From: Butyricimonas muris
Lineage (GTDB): Bacteria; Bacteroidota; Bacteroidia; Bacteroidales; Marinifilaceae
DNA: 64,000 nt
Direction of reading: 5' to 3'
NCBI RefSeq assembly: GCF_046365375.1
Contig: NZ_JBKEIT010000013.1
Location: forward strand, 1 to 64,000
Shown: positions 43,801 to 51,690 of the stretch, one piece after another
How positions within the stretch are numbered: position 1 is the first letter of the stretch
How the letters are laid out: every line of letters starts with the position of its first letter
Position numbers and translations under genes: made by a program
Notes under the pieces: generated by a model
Database searches by the model: none
What the model saw: only the letters and a program-made list of their open reading frames with translations
Told to the model about the DNA's origin: nothing

Positions 43801-44530
43801 CCCTTACCGTCGTGTACGCCCCCACCATATCTTTCCGGTTCACGGTTTGATAACCGGTACTTACCGTCACCTCTCCCAACTGCCGGATATCTTCTTCCAT
43901 CACGATCACCCACGGAGTTTTCTGTTCATTCTCTTTATAGATCACTTCTTTCGTTCGCAAACCGATAAAAGAGAAGACAAGGCGTATTTCCTTATCTTTT
44001 ACTTTTGGTATTTCCAAAGTAAATTCCCCTTTCGAGTTTGTTGAAGTCCCCAACTTCATACCTTTCAACAGCACCGTCACTCCCGGAAGAGGAAGTCCTT
44101 CAGTATCCTTCACGACACCCGAAATAACCACTTTAGCGACGGTTTTAGTAGAATCCTGTTCAGAGACTTTAAGAGGGACTATCAAGATATAATCATCCTC
44201 AAAACGATAAGTCATACCGCTTCCTTTCAAGATTAACTTCAAACACTCTTCCAGTTCCACATCTTTACAATTCAGTACCACCCGTTGGTCATTGGCCAAA
44301 TGCTCGTCGCTGTAAATTACAATCTTATTGGTTTGACGTTGAAATTCGACCAGAGCCTCCTTTATCGTTGTCTCACCCAAATCTATCGTAACCCTCTTTT
44401 GAGAAAAACCATTTCCAAAAGAGAAAAGCACAAAGAAGACATTCATCAACAAAGTCAATCTCATGACAGTATAAAGCTTCCACGACCTGTACCGTAAAGG
44501 TTCAGGCCCTTCCTTTTGATTTTTTTCCAT
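40883..44530 (-). CDS. SusC/RagA TonB-dependent transporter with STN domain, locus 3
   Basis: This 1215-residue transporter has an N-terminal charged stretch before the signal (hydrophobic about 22-43, ending GFSQ), an STN domain (about 46-123; VTIDLGETTIKEALVEFQRQ), a regulatory beta domain (about 131-215; GVVKDTEGLPLPGVTVLLKG), the TonB box (LGEVTVSTGYQ), a plug (LWVVDGIIQPDPLPLDVSST, VLKDASATAIYGSKASNGVI) and the barrel to the C-terminal NIGF. Controlled by the FecR/FecI of the same locus through the STN domain. Insertions such as DPLPLDVSSTMTEDL in the plug are shared with the locus 4 SusC, supporting their close relation. Confidence 0.96.
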   Translation of the reverse strand: MEKNQKEGPEPLRYRSWKLYTVMRLTLLMNVFFVLFSFGNGFSQKRVTIDLGETTIKEALVEFQRQTNKIVIYSDEHLANDQRVVLNCKDVELEECLKLILKGSGMTYRFEDDYILIVPLKVSEQDSTKTVAKVVISGVVKDTEGLPLPGVTVLLKGMKLGTSTNSKGEFTLEIPKVKDKEIRLVFSFIGLRTKEVIYKENEQKTPWVIVMEEDIRQLGEVTVSTGYQTVNRKDMVGAYTTVRASDIMQPVYTSVDQMLQGRVAGMIVMNTSSRVGTNPKIQIRGTSTILGNQDPLWVVDGIIQPDPLPLDVSSTMTEDLKNVLGNQISWLNPSDIETITVLKDASATAIYGSKASNGVIVITTKKSKTDRLSVNYTANFSFKQKPSYGMFNMMNSRERIDYSKEAYENGGRFIAEPVAQTSSYEGLMRLVASKEITIEEYGTYLERLETVNTDWFDILTQNGFSHNHNLSLMGGSEKVTYNLSFNFSDDQGQEIGNSAKKMGLRLRVGAQLLKNLNVDASVILARGDNRTFGPGVNPMEYAKSTSRALPAYDENGAPLYYLRSNPYAPAGKDILYSYNFENERDNSYAKAFNMNTNASLNLNWDVTSWFRYELVLGYTEVSNTSKSFAGEQTYHIASKYRGYDYGTAEPGSDEFKSAMLPFGGEYMTSYLSNKSYNIQNKFVFSKTFNEDHRLNAMAGIEVRSEDADGTANTVWGYTPDRGNGLVAPTGLKQLVTAETPKDWGILQALYSGGWKETDQVNNYLSLFATVAYSYKDKYVFNANIRSDASNAFGQDVNKRMDPTYSFGVSWRMAEEPFIKNHISWLNQLNFRATYGVQGNSVNTVSPEMILGRYSTVFKPFNEYGAGIRSLPNPNLKWERTKSWNLGFDLQLFNGITMNLEYYGRSSDAIVAQKIPEEYGISSMNINGGRITNHGVEYSVHFTPFQRKDFAWTIGINSSKNWNKGSSVNEVSTPDLSEYLSGSSSRVLKKGYPISAIWSFSFAGLDPETGYPTFNYMDFEETDSKMDPTEYLVYSGQTDPYFTGGLNTRLRYKDVSFGADFSVLLGGKKRLPSLYSGERGSVFMPDPFINVDKEIAKRWREPGDENKTKVPAIYTSSNFSDYWVKRPDGGSSNMYEMWDKSDFRVVSASFLRCTQMSLTWRVSGEWCKKLYLTNLSISAYVNNVFVIASKKFNGFDPELGNSVMPRTYSLGINIGF

Positions 44531-44561
44531 AAATTTGAATTTTAAGTTTTTACGTTCTATG

Positions 44562-45719
44562 TTAGTTTTGGTACCAATCTATGATTATTTCCTGCCCTTT
44601 TCTTTTGAATGAAATATTTATAATTTCTTCCAACATCTTGAGCGTATGATCCACGTCGTCATATTTCCGAAATCCCCCGGTAAAGCGAATTTTCTTTATC
44701 GCTTCATCTTTAAACGTGTAAGTAACAGGAATCCAGCGACTCAATTTCAACATCAACTGTTCCAGCGGCATCGCGTCAAACCGGAATAAACCACGAGTCC
44801 AAGCGACATACACGCTCGTGTCCACGTCACGTATTGTCTTTTCCGATGTTCGGTTATTCAATAAAAATTGCTGTCCGGGCAATAATATGGCTTGTTCCTC
44901 TTCACGCCCCACCTGTACGCTTCCGTTCAAAAGAGTAACCTCCGTGTTTTCCTCATCCGGATAGGCTGAAACATTAAACCATGTCCCCAATACCTGAACA
45001 TCCGCATGATCCGTGTGAACCACAAAAGACTTACCGGGATGCTTCGCCACCTCGAAATAAGCCTCCCCGGATAAAAAGACTTCACGGGTATCACCATTAA
45101 AATTCACGGGATACCGGAGCTTGGATTCCGAGTTCAAGACGATTAAACTTCCATCCGAGAGACGCAATTTATATTCCCCGCATTTCGGAACAACGAGTTC
45201 GTTATACACGGTCTCTTCCGAAAGAGTATCGATGCTATGTTCCTCGTAAACCAGCAACGCGGAATCCGAACGAATCACCGATCCGGCTTCCCGAATCATC
45301 CGGTCTGTCCTATGACCTACATCCACTCGTTCACCTGAAGCCAGAATCAATGTTACATTAGCCTGTCTGGATTCCGTCACTCGCTCTACATGTCCTCTAT
45401 CCATAAATCGGGACACGAAAAAGGCTCCCATAATCAATACAACAGAAGCTGCAACTCCCGCACTCCATATTTTGAGTAAACGTTTCTTCCGTCTTCCTTT
45501 CTTGATTTCAAGTATTTTCTCCCATCCTTCGGATTTTTGTATTTGTTCTCTTTTATAAGCCCATTTGCCACTATACCATAAAGAACAAATTTCCCGGTAA
45601 GCATTTCTGTTTTGTTCACTTTCATCCAGCCACGCCTGCAGACACTCCTTCCGGTTCTTGTCAAGCCCTTGACTAAGTTTCGTGAATATCAGTTCATATA
45701 TTTCCTCTTGTATTGGCAT
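44562..45719 (-). CDS. FecR-family anti-sigma factor, locus 3
   Basis: This 385-residue protein has a cytoplasmic N-terminal region (about 1-85; LDKNRKECLQAWLDESEQNR), a membrane helix (about 88-106; SAGVAASVVLIMGAFFV), a FecR domain (about 175-280; LIVLNSESKLRYPVNF, SGEAYFEVAKHP, VLGTWFNVSAYPDEEN) and a DUF4974-type C-terminus. Only 31 bp separate it from SusC, and the sigma gene starts about 100 bp upstream. Sequence order and lengths are normal. Confidence 0.93.
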   Translation of the reverse strand: MPIQEEIYELIFTKLSQGLDKNRKECLQAWLDESEQNRNAYREICSLWYSGKWAYKREQIQKSEGWEKILEIKKGRRKKRLLKIWSAGVAASVVLIMGAFFVSRFMDRGHVERVTESRQANVTLILASGERVDVGHRTDRMIREAGSVIRSDSALLVYEEHSIDTLSEETVYNELVVPKCGEYKLRLSDGSLIVLNSESKLRYPVNFNGDTREVFLSGEAYFEVAKHPGKSFVVHTDHADVQVLGTWFNVSAYPDEENTEVTLLNGSVQVGREEEQAILLPGQQFLLNNRTSEKTIRDVDTSVYVAWTRGLFRFDAMPLEQLMLKLSRWIPVTYTFKDEAIKKIRFTGGFRKYDDVDHTLKMLEEIINISFKRKGQEIIIDWYQN

Positions 45720-45819
45720 ACGAATACATATTTTTCTAGGAAGACAGAAAAAATAGAAAAATGGGTAGGTATTTTTCCGTTTTTTTTCCTAGAAAATCCT
45801 AATGCATTATCTCCCAATA

Positions 45820-46395
45820 CTAAAACAAGTGTAAGCGACGCAAGAAAAATAGAAGAATTTCGCTGCTTCTATGAGCAAGACGTTCGCGCAGACGCACAAT
45901 ACCTTTATTAAGCAAGAATTTTACGGTATTTACAGAAATGTGCAATTCCTCGGCAGCCTCTTTATATTTCAAGTTCCTCAACATGATACACTCCACGATC
46001 TGTCGGGTGCGCTCGGGAAGAAGATTGACTTCTTTCATCACGATGTCCATCCGTTCCTCGTCAATCCGCACGACCATCTCTACCGGGATGTCAACATCTT
46101 CCAACATTTCCCGTTTTTGCAAAACATCTTTCTTTTCAAAATAAGTACGACATTTATTCCTTATCGCGGAAAACAGATAAGTCGCCAGATTCTTTTCAGA
46201 TACCTCCAAGAGATAATCACCCTCCCATAATTTTAAAAACAACTCTTGAACCAGATCCTCGGCAGTAGCTTGGTCCTTCAAGAATTCATCCGCGTATAGA
46301 ACTAACGGACGATAGTATCGATCAAAAAGTAAATGTATACCTTCTGGTTTATTATTCCGGATTGAATTTAATATGACACTATCCTCTATCACCAT
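45820..46395 (-). CDS. ECF RNA polymerase sigma factor (FecI type), locus 3
   Basis: This 191-residue sigma factor has region 2 (LKDQATAEDLVQELFLKLWE, YLFSAIRNKCRTYFEKKDV) and region 4 (LPERTRQIVECIMLRNLKYK, LHISVNTVKFLLNKGIVRL). It ends in a hydrophobic tail (SSEILLFFLRRLHLF). The ATG at 46395 starts just after a direct repeat of GTCTTATCTT (46399-46408; second copy 46442-46451). A TATATTTG element (46416-46423, minus) could be part of its promoter, with no good -33 match at the usual distance. Confidence 0.92.
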   Translation of the reverse strand: MVIEDSVILNSIRNNKPEGIHLLFDRYYRPLVLYADEFLKDQATAEDLVQELFLKLWEGDYLLEVSEKNLATYLFSAIRNKCRTYFEKKDVLQKREMLEDVDIPVEMVVRIDEERMDIVMKEVNLLPERTRQIVECIMLRNLKYKEAAEELHISVNTVKFLLNKGIVRLRERLAHRSSEILLFFLRRLHLF

Positions 46396-46398
46396 ATA

Positions 46399-46451
46399 GT
46401 CTTATCTTGGAGTGTCAAATATATGACAAAATTATTGAAATGTCTTATCTT
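46399..46451. promoter_or_regulatory. Direct repeat GTCTTATCTT x2 before the locus 3 sigma gene
   Basis: Two exact 10-bp copies at 46399-46408 and 46442-46451 are 43 bp apart, about four helical turns, and flank the TATATTTG element at 46416-46423. They could bind a regulator or be chance in this AT-rich stretch. Confidence 0.3.
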
Positions 46452-46466
46452 AAGACTGAATTTAAC

Positions 46467-46504
46467 AATGACGGGTCGGGGTATTTACATCCCGACCCGT
46501 CATT
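46467..46504 (-). terminator. Strong hairpin after the TonB_C gene
   Basis: AATGACGGGTCGGG (46467-46480) pairs perfectly with 46491-46504 around a 10-base loop, 17 bp after the stop of the TonB_C gene. It separates that gene from the locus 3 sigma gene. The following U-run is weak. Confidence 0.65.
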
Positions 46505-46520
46505 TAATACCTTGTAATAA

Positions 46521-47402
46521 TTATTGCTGCAAAATATAATTCTCGAAATAGAGTTTAAAACGATCTTTCAATAAATCTTTTATCTGCAACATCTTGTCCA
46601 TCTCGAGTTGTCTCATCTTTATCTCGGAAGATACAAATTTATTGACAAAATCATCTGTTCCCAGACTTTCGATCAATTTGATCTTCGCGTCAATCTCGTT
46701 CTCGTATATTTTTGTCAATTCTTTTACATCCGTCTTTTTCAACTTCAATACTTTGGTTTGAGCTTTCACCACACTGTCGATCTCGCCTTTGATAGCCTGA
46801 CTCTTTTCCAGCAACAATTTGTAAAGCGTGGCATCATCTCCCAACTGTTTTTTGAAAGCCTCTACGCGGGCTGCCTGTTCCTCCGGCGTTAATTGATTGC
46901 CTTGTTTCAGTAGCTCTTGTTCCTCTTCCAGATTCTTCAGGTATTGCTCGTAAGTCAATTGTTCCTCTGCCAATTTAAACGTGATCGGCAAAGTCTTGGA
47001 AAAACGTACCGCTTCACCGTTCATCATGGCGGGTTTCCATTTCGGCATACTTTGGATCACGCGCACAGCCTCCGCATCCAGAATCGGGTGAGCCGAACGC
47101 ACGACGGTAACATGAGATATTGCCCCGTCTTTTTCTACCGTGAAAGTCACGAACACTTTGCCCTCGATACGCTCCTGTTGAGCCTCTTCCGGGTACATGA
47201 TATTCTCCCCGAGCCATTGATTCAGATTCCCGTTAAACTCCGGCTGTACATCTGCAACCACATGTACGGTAGTATCACCATCTGCCAAACACACTTCCGT
47301 GCCGTGTGCCATTACCGGAGAAGACATCCATCCAAGGCCAACGACCAACGCTACAACAAATATTGTTCTAGCCCAATTGTAATTATTATTTGATCTATGC
47401 AT
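46521..47402 (-). CDS. Exported protein with N-terminal TonB_C domain and helical module
   Basis: This 293-residue protein has a signal peptide (about 12-32, ending PVMAHG). A TonB_C domain comes first (about 45-150; LNQWLGENIMYPEEAQ, GKVFVTFTVEKDGAISHVTV, SMPKWKPAMMNGEAVRF), then the helical module (LTYEQYLKNLEEEQ, ESLGTDDFVNKFVSSE, KDLLKDRFKLYFENY) and the C-terminus. It lacks the second TonB_C domain of the protein at 22512-23762 but matches that protein's first two thirds. It has no TonB-like spacer or retained membrane anchor and is probably periplasmic. It is divergent from hsp20 and ends in a strong hairpin. Function unknown. Confidence 0.8.
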   Translation of the reverse strand: MHRSNNNYNWARTIFVVALVVGLGWMSSPVMAHGTEVCLADGDTTVHVVADVQPEFNGNLNQWLGENIMYPEEAQQERIEGKVFVTFTVEKDGAISHVTVVRSAHPILDAEAVRVIQSMPKWKPAMMNGEAVRFSKTLPITFKLAEEQLTYEQYLKNLEEEQELLKQGNQLTPEEQAARVEAFKKQLGDDATLYKLLLEKSQAIKGEIDSVVKAQTKVLKLKKTDVKELTKIYENEIDAKIKLIESLGTDDFVNKFVSSEIKMRQLEMDKMLQIKDLLKDRFKLYFENYILQQ

Positions 47403-47488
47403 AATGTATTTATTAAGTACATACCTATTTAAACAGCCATAAAGCTACAATTATTATCACAAAAACGTACTTGAAATTGAAAATATTT

Positions 47489-47498
47489 GTCATATGAC
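47489..47498. promoter_or_regulatory. Palindrome upstream of the hsp20 promoter
   Basis: GTCATATGAC is a perfect 10-bp palindrome, inside TTGTCATATGACGAA. It is 58 bp upstream of the sigma-54-type promoter, a reasonable place for an enhancer-binding activator. It may equally serve the divergent TonB_C gene. Confidence 0.3.
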
Positions 47499-47555
47499 GA
47501 AGCAAAAAATGAAAATTTGACATAATATCCATGACAAAAAGTCCGTAAATCACGA

Positions 47556-47571
47556 TGGCACAGGCTTTGCA
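47556..47571 (+). promoter_or_regulatory. Sigma-54 (RpoN) type promoter of hsp20
   Basis: TGGCAC (47556-47561), five bases, then TTGCA (47567-47571): the invariant GG and GC are 12 bp apart, as in the -24/-12 consensus TGGCACG-N4-TTGCW. Transcription would start around 47582, leaving a leader of about 77 bases before the hsp20 ATG. A matching enhancer-binding protein is not encoded in the window. Confidence 0.55.
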
Positions 47572-47659
47572 CTATTCCTTATCGAACGACGGTTCCTAAA
47601 AAGAGCCGGAGTCCAAAGATAAGATTGAATGTTAAACTTAAAGATAGGAGACTGAAATT

Positions 47660-48088
47660 ATGATGCCTGTAAGAAGAACTCAAAATTGGTTACCAAGTAT
47701 CTTTAATGATTTCTTTGATAACGAGTGGATGACTAGAACAAACGCAACTGCACCCGCAATCAACGTGATCGAGTCGGAAAAAGATTATAAAGTAGAAGTT
47801 GCCGCCCCGGGTATGACAAAAGAAGATTTTAACGTTCGCATTGACGAAGATAATAATCTGGTCATCACCATGGAGAAGAAAATTGAAAACAACGAGGAGA
47901 AGAAAGAACAACGCTTCCTGCGTCGTGAGTTTTCATACTCCAAGTTCCAGCAGACGATGATTCTGCCCGACGATGTTGACAAAGAAAAGATTGCCGCCGG
48001 TGTAGAACACGGTGTATTAACCATTGATCTACCGAAGATTTCCATCGAGGATATTAAAAAAGAACAAAGAACCATTGAAATAAAATAA
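47660..48088 (+). CDS. Small heat-shock protein (Hsp20/alpha-crystallin)
   Basis: This 142-residue protein has an alpha-crystallin domain (about 35-130): PAINVIESEKDYKVEVAAPG, KEDFNVRIDEDNNLVITMEK, and the family signature EHGVLTIDLPK near the end. It is an ATP-independent holdase that keeps unfolded proteins soluble in the cytosol. Two adjacent ATG codons could start it. A sigma-54-type promoter lies about 90 bp upstream and a bidirectional terminator follows 18 bp after the stop. Length is normal. Confidence 0.95.
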   Translation: MMPVRRTQNWLPSIFNDFFDNEWMTRTNATAPAINVIESEKDYKVEVAAPGMTKEDFNVRIDEDNNLVITMEKKIENNEEKKEQRFLRREFSYSKFQQTMILPDDVDKEKIAAGVEHGVLTIDLPKISIEDIKKEQRTIEIK

Positions 48089-48106
48089 GATTAAGGTAAC
48101 CAATAT

Positions 48107-48139
48107 AAAAAAGTCGGTCAAAAATTGACCGACTTTTTT
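48107..48139. terminator. Bidirectional terminator between hsp20 and the metalloprotease
   Basis: The arms 48107-48121 and 48125-48139 are exact complements (core AAGTCGGTCAA), with a 3-base loop and T-runs on both strands. It ends hsp20 and, from the other side, locus 4. Confidence 0.85.
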
Positions 48140-48149
48140 TATTGACACG

Positions 48150-50774
48150 CTATTTTTTCTGTGCTTCAATCATTAACAAAAGGGATTGATAATGAATTTT
48201 ATCCCCTACATTTGCCATTGCCTGTTTTGTTTTTATCAAATTCTCTATTTTCTTCAACATAACGGCACAATAAGCAGCAGATTCATCTATATCACTTACA
48301 TTCACCTCTTTCTGCCAACCGTAATCGCCAGTATCCCCAAACTGATATTTCTCTCGCAAGCAAGCTGCAACATAACCTTTCCCGTGTTCTTCCTCGAGAG
48401 CTCGCAATTCCGGCAAATATTCATTAATACAACCCGTTTCATCCAATCCGTAAAGAGCAATCTCATCTACAGAAGGAGCATAAATCATATCTGCAACTTG
48501 AAGAGATTTACCTCCTTTTTTATCCATAACTTTTCCGGCTGCAGCTATCGCCTCCTGCACAGCCAACCTCTGCAATATTTTATCACCAGCCGTCAACTTA
48601 CGCCCTTTCATAGCCGATTCCCAGATTCCGGCAAAAAGATCATCGTAGTAATTCTCCAATGTATAAGGTTGAGTGCTGACATGAGAAGACAATAATATGC
48701 CTTTATTAAGTTGAAATAATTTTTTACCCACTCGAGATTTCAACATAAGAGATTGATTGATTGCCAACGGGAATTTGCTCGTCACATCTTTTTGATCCAA
48801 CCAATCGCTTTCACGCAATTGTTTAATAACCCATTTCAACGATTTTTGTTGTACATCCCGAGGAACCGCTCTCCAACGCTCACCCGGAGTTCCGTCTTTC
48901 ACCTCCGTTAAATAAATACCTCCCACGTTAGTCAAGGCATTCAACAAATAACGGTTATACTGGTTACAAAGTCCCGAATACAACTCCTGTCTGTGAGCTG
49001 TCGATTCATCATCTTTTATCCAACTATTCAAGTTCTCCAAAATATATTTCAGATTCTTGATCCCGTAATCTCCCGCTTTACAAGCATCATCTCCCAAATC
49101 TTCCTCAAGGGCACTCGGGTCATAACGAGAATACACTTGCTGTTTCCCATAACGGTAGATAGGATCGCCAGCCTTCTCGTCTACCCAGCCTTCCAATATT
49201 TTAGCTTCCTCCCGTACTGATTTATCACCCGGGATAGGAGAATACAACCATTTAATGGCATACTCATCATACACACCCATATCCGGAGGTGACAAGCGTA
49301 CTCCCTCGTCACCCGGCTGCGCCACGTAATTAAAACGAGCGTAATCCATAATAGAGGGTGTCGTACCGTATTTATTCGTGAAGGATGCGGAACGTAACGA
49401 ATCCACGGGATAAGCACTGGAAGCAGCCATATTATGCATCAATCCCAACGTATGTCCTATTTCATGGGCAAACACGTAAGCCAAGGATTCATCCACCACC
49501 TCTTGCGGCAATTTCTTACCCCGCACTCTCGGGTCTAACTGCGCGGTCTGGATAAAACGCCAGCTATTAATCAATTTAATTACATCATTATAAACCAGTA
49601 CGGTCGCATTAATAATCTCTCCGGTTCTCGGGTCTACCCAAGAAGGTCCCATGGCATTCTCAACCGAGATCGGCACATAACGAATACATGAATATTTCAA
49701 GTTGTCGGGATCAAAATTAGGATCATCTTTCGGGAAATCACGTGCAACCATCACATTTTTAAAACCGATTTTCTCGAAAGCCTGATTCCATATCAAAACC
49801 GATTGTTTCAAAGGTTCCTTCCATGATTCGGGGAAAGCATCATCAATATACCACACGATAGGTTTCACCGGTTCCACCAGTTCCCCGCATTCCCATGCCT
49901 TCATATCCTTAGGTTCCAATCTCCAACGGTTAGCCAATGCATAACTTTCAATCCCATCTGCCGCCATAGTGATATTTTGTTTGCCGGTAAGAAATATACC
50001 TACACGGGAATCTGCGATTCTCGGTTTCATTTGCTCCTCCGGCAACAACAATATCGTACGCATTACTTTAGTCGTCAATTCTCCCGACCCGATATTCTGC
50101 CCAAAAAAGGATATACTATAATCATAAGTCATGTACGACGCTATCGTTACGTTATCATCGAAAGCTTTGATCTTATCCAACATACCGAATCCCGGTTTCA
50201 ACCGAGAAGAGATCCCCAGAATACTGTAATTGCTCTCAACCGGCTTCAAAGCTTCCTCGTCCCCAACGAACAATTCCGTCATATCAAATACAACCGAAGT
50301 AGAATCATTATTATAAGCCGCTATCGGGTACTTCTTATAAAACGTGTCCATGTAATTTCGTTTTATGGCAATCTCCAGTTCCTTATCCCCCTCCATCATG
50401 GCATTTACGTTCTGGAGTACAATCGTACTATCCATCTTTATGAATCTGACATGCAAAGGATCAAGTGTTTTATACCCGACCATAGCCAATCTGGAATTAC
50501 TGGATTCCGATGTCGTGGAAGCAATCAATAAATCACGTCCGCAATATTTCAAAGGAAGTTCCACGTAAAGTTTTCCCCCAATCTTGTGCAAAGAAAGAAA
50601 CTCCCCTGAAGCGGTCTCCCGTCCCGCTTTTTTCATCAACTTCTCGTATTTCGTTTCCTTTGCGACATTCGTCTCTTCTTTGACATTTTTCTTTTTCCTT
50701 TCTGCCGCAAAAGATTTACACACGCAAGGTGCCATAAACACCAAAAGTAATAAACCTACAATACTTTTTTTCAT
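48150..50774 (-). CDS. Secreted zinc-dependent metalloprotease (DUF5117/DUF5118 type), locus 4
   Basis: This protein (874 residues from the ATG at 50774; the frame extends 6 codons upstream) has a signal peptide (about 1-25, ending SFAA). N-terminal domains of the DUF5118/DUF5117 type (about 30-360) are followed by a metzincin-like catalytic domain: the complete zinc motif HEIGHTLGLMH (437-447) and the Met-turn SIMDYARFNYV. A long C-terminal helical region follows. All catalytic residues are intact, in contrast to the lipoprotein 6 to 25 bp upstream. It probably cuts proteins or peptides in the periplasm or outside the cell and feeds locus 4. It is the last gene of that transcript. Confidence 0.9.
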   Translation of the reverse strand: MKKSIVGLLLLVFMAPCVCKSFAAERKKKNVKEETNVAKETKYEKLMKKAGRETASGEFLSLHKIGGKLYVELPLKYCGRDLLIASTTSESSNSRLAMVGYKTLDPLHVRFIKMDSTIVLQNVNAMMEGDKELEIAIKRNYMDTFYKKYPIAAYNNDSTSVVFDMTELFVGDEEALKPVESNYSILGISSRLKPGFGMLDKIKAFDDNVTIASYMTYDYSISFFGQNIGSGELTTKVMRTILLLPEEQMKPRIADSRVGIFLTGKQNITMAADGIESYALANRWRLEPKDMKAWECGELVEPVKPIVWYIDDAFPESWKEPLKQSVLIWNQAFEKIGFKNVMVARDFPKDDPNFDPDNLKYSCIRYVPISVENAMGPSWVDPRTGEIINATVLVYNDVIKLINSWRFIQTAQLDPRVRGKKLPQEVVDESLAYVFAHEIGHTLGLMHNMAASSAYPVDSLRSASFTNKYGTTPSIMDYARFNYVAQPGDEGVRLSPPDMGVYDEYAIKWLYSPIPGDKSVREEAKILEGWVDEKAGDPIYRYGKQQVYSRYDPSALEEDLGDDACKAGDYGIKNLKYILENLNSWIKDDESTAHRQELYSGLCNQYNRYLLNALTNVGGIYLTEVKDGTPGERWRAVPRDVQQKSLKWVIKQLRESDWLDQKDVTSKFPLAINQSLMLKSRVGKKLFQLNKGILLSSHVSTQPYTLENYYDDLFAGIWESAMKGRKLTAGDKILQRLAVQEAIAAAGKVMDKKGGKSLQVADMIYAPSVDEIALYGLDETGCINEYLPELRALEEEHGKGYVAACLREKYQFGDTGDYGWQKEVNVSDIDESAAYCAVMLKKIENLIKTKQAMANVGDKIHYQSLLLMIEAQKK

Positions 50775-50798
50775 ACAATACATTTTAAACATACAACA

Positions 50799-51662
50799 TT
50801 ATTCATAAACAGTGTTACCGATTTTACAAACATCTATACCATATTGCTCCTTCAGACAGTTGACCAGTATTTGATATTTCTCCCGAATCAACGGGTATTC
50901 CAAATCCTCAGCCCACTCCCCGGTAGTGCGATATACCAAAGAAGCCAAATAAGCGTTTACATCATCTGTAGAAGTGATTTGGTAAGTATCATAACTCCAT
51001 TCACTATCCGTTTTCGGATTGTACACGAATCCCCACTCTCTCGCTTCTTCCGAACTACTTGCATAAGATTTCGTGTAATCACTTCCAGCATAAAACTCAT
51101 CAGGAATAGTTATCACACCATAAGCCACGCAGTATTCCAAGAACGTGGCTTGCAAATAAGATTTAAATTCTCTCTTTTCCGCGGCAGACATATCAGCCAC
51201 ATCCTTCTCCACCTTATTAATGGCTATCTGATTTTCCAGATAACGAGCCGGAATATCTACCCAATTTTCCCACCAAGAGCCAATATCTTCCTTCAACATC
51301 CCCGTTAAAAATACCCGATAAGGCATCATTCTTTTCAAAACCTCCGCATCATACAAATCAAACCAAGTAATTTCCAACAAGTTTAATAAATTCACAACAT
51401 CATTGGGGTCTATCGGCTCATAATCATAATAAGCCCAAAGAGCCGTCTGAGTCCATTCTATATCTTTTTCCGTGTATTTATACAAGAAATAAGTATTGTA
51501 CTTTTCATACAACTTCAAAATGACCTCATCCGCAGCAGCATTCCCTCCCTGTGGCAACACGTAATCCGGGTCAGTTATTTGAATCTCCCCAATCTCTTTG
51601 TCCTCCGCGCAGGCTCCTAAAAACAGGAGCGCAAACAAGAATACATATATACTCGTCTTCAT
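50799..51662 (-). CDS. Metallopeptidase-like lipoprotein lacking HExxH, locus 4
   Basis: This 287-residue lipoprotein (lipobox LGAC, Cys18) has acidic residues after the Cys. The N-terminal part (EVILKLYEKYNTYFLYKYTE, then VVNLLNLLEITWFDLYDAEV) and the C-terminal part (YASSSEEAREWGFVY, IREKYQILVNCLKEQYGID) resemble the ends of the Mx1-like zinc-binding metallopeptidase lipoproteins. The segment that carries HEFAH in that family is replaced by IPARYLENQIAINKVEK, with no HExxH. It is probably a non-catalytic subunit. It lies between SusD and an intact metalloprotease, which may have taken over the catalytic role. The family link is inferred by pattern. Confidence 0.6.
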   Translation of the reverse strand: MKTSIYVFLFALLFLGACAEDKEIGEIQITDPDYVLPQGGNAAADEVILKLYEKYNTYFLYKYTEKDIEWTQTALWAYYDYEPIDPNDVVNLLNLLEITWFDLYDAEVLKRMMPYRVFLTGMLKEDIGSWWENWVDIPARYLENQIAINKVEKDVADMSAAEKREFKSYLQATFLEYCVAYGVITIPDEFYAGSDYTKSYASSSEEAREWGFVYNPKTDSEWSYDTYQITSTDDVNAYLASLVYRTTGEWAEDLEYPLIREKYQILVNCLKEQYGIDVCKIGNTVYE

Positions 51663-51690
51663 CGTTGTAACATTTTAGATTCTACATTTC

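Noticed and set aside
43127..44044. Long open frame (305 codons) on the plus strand
   Set aside because: It lies entirely antisense to the locus 3 SusC, has no recognisable domain and a shadow-like composition rich in His, Arg and Ile.
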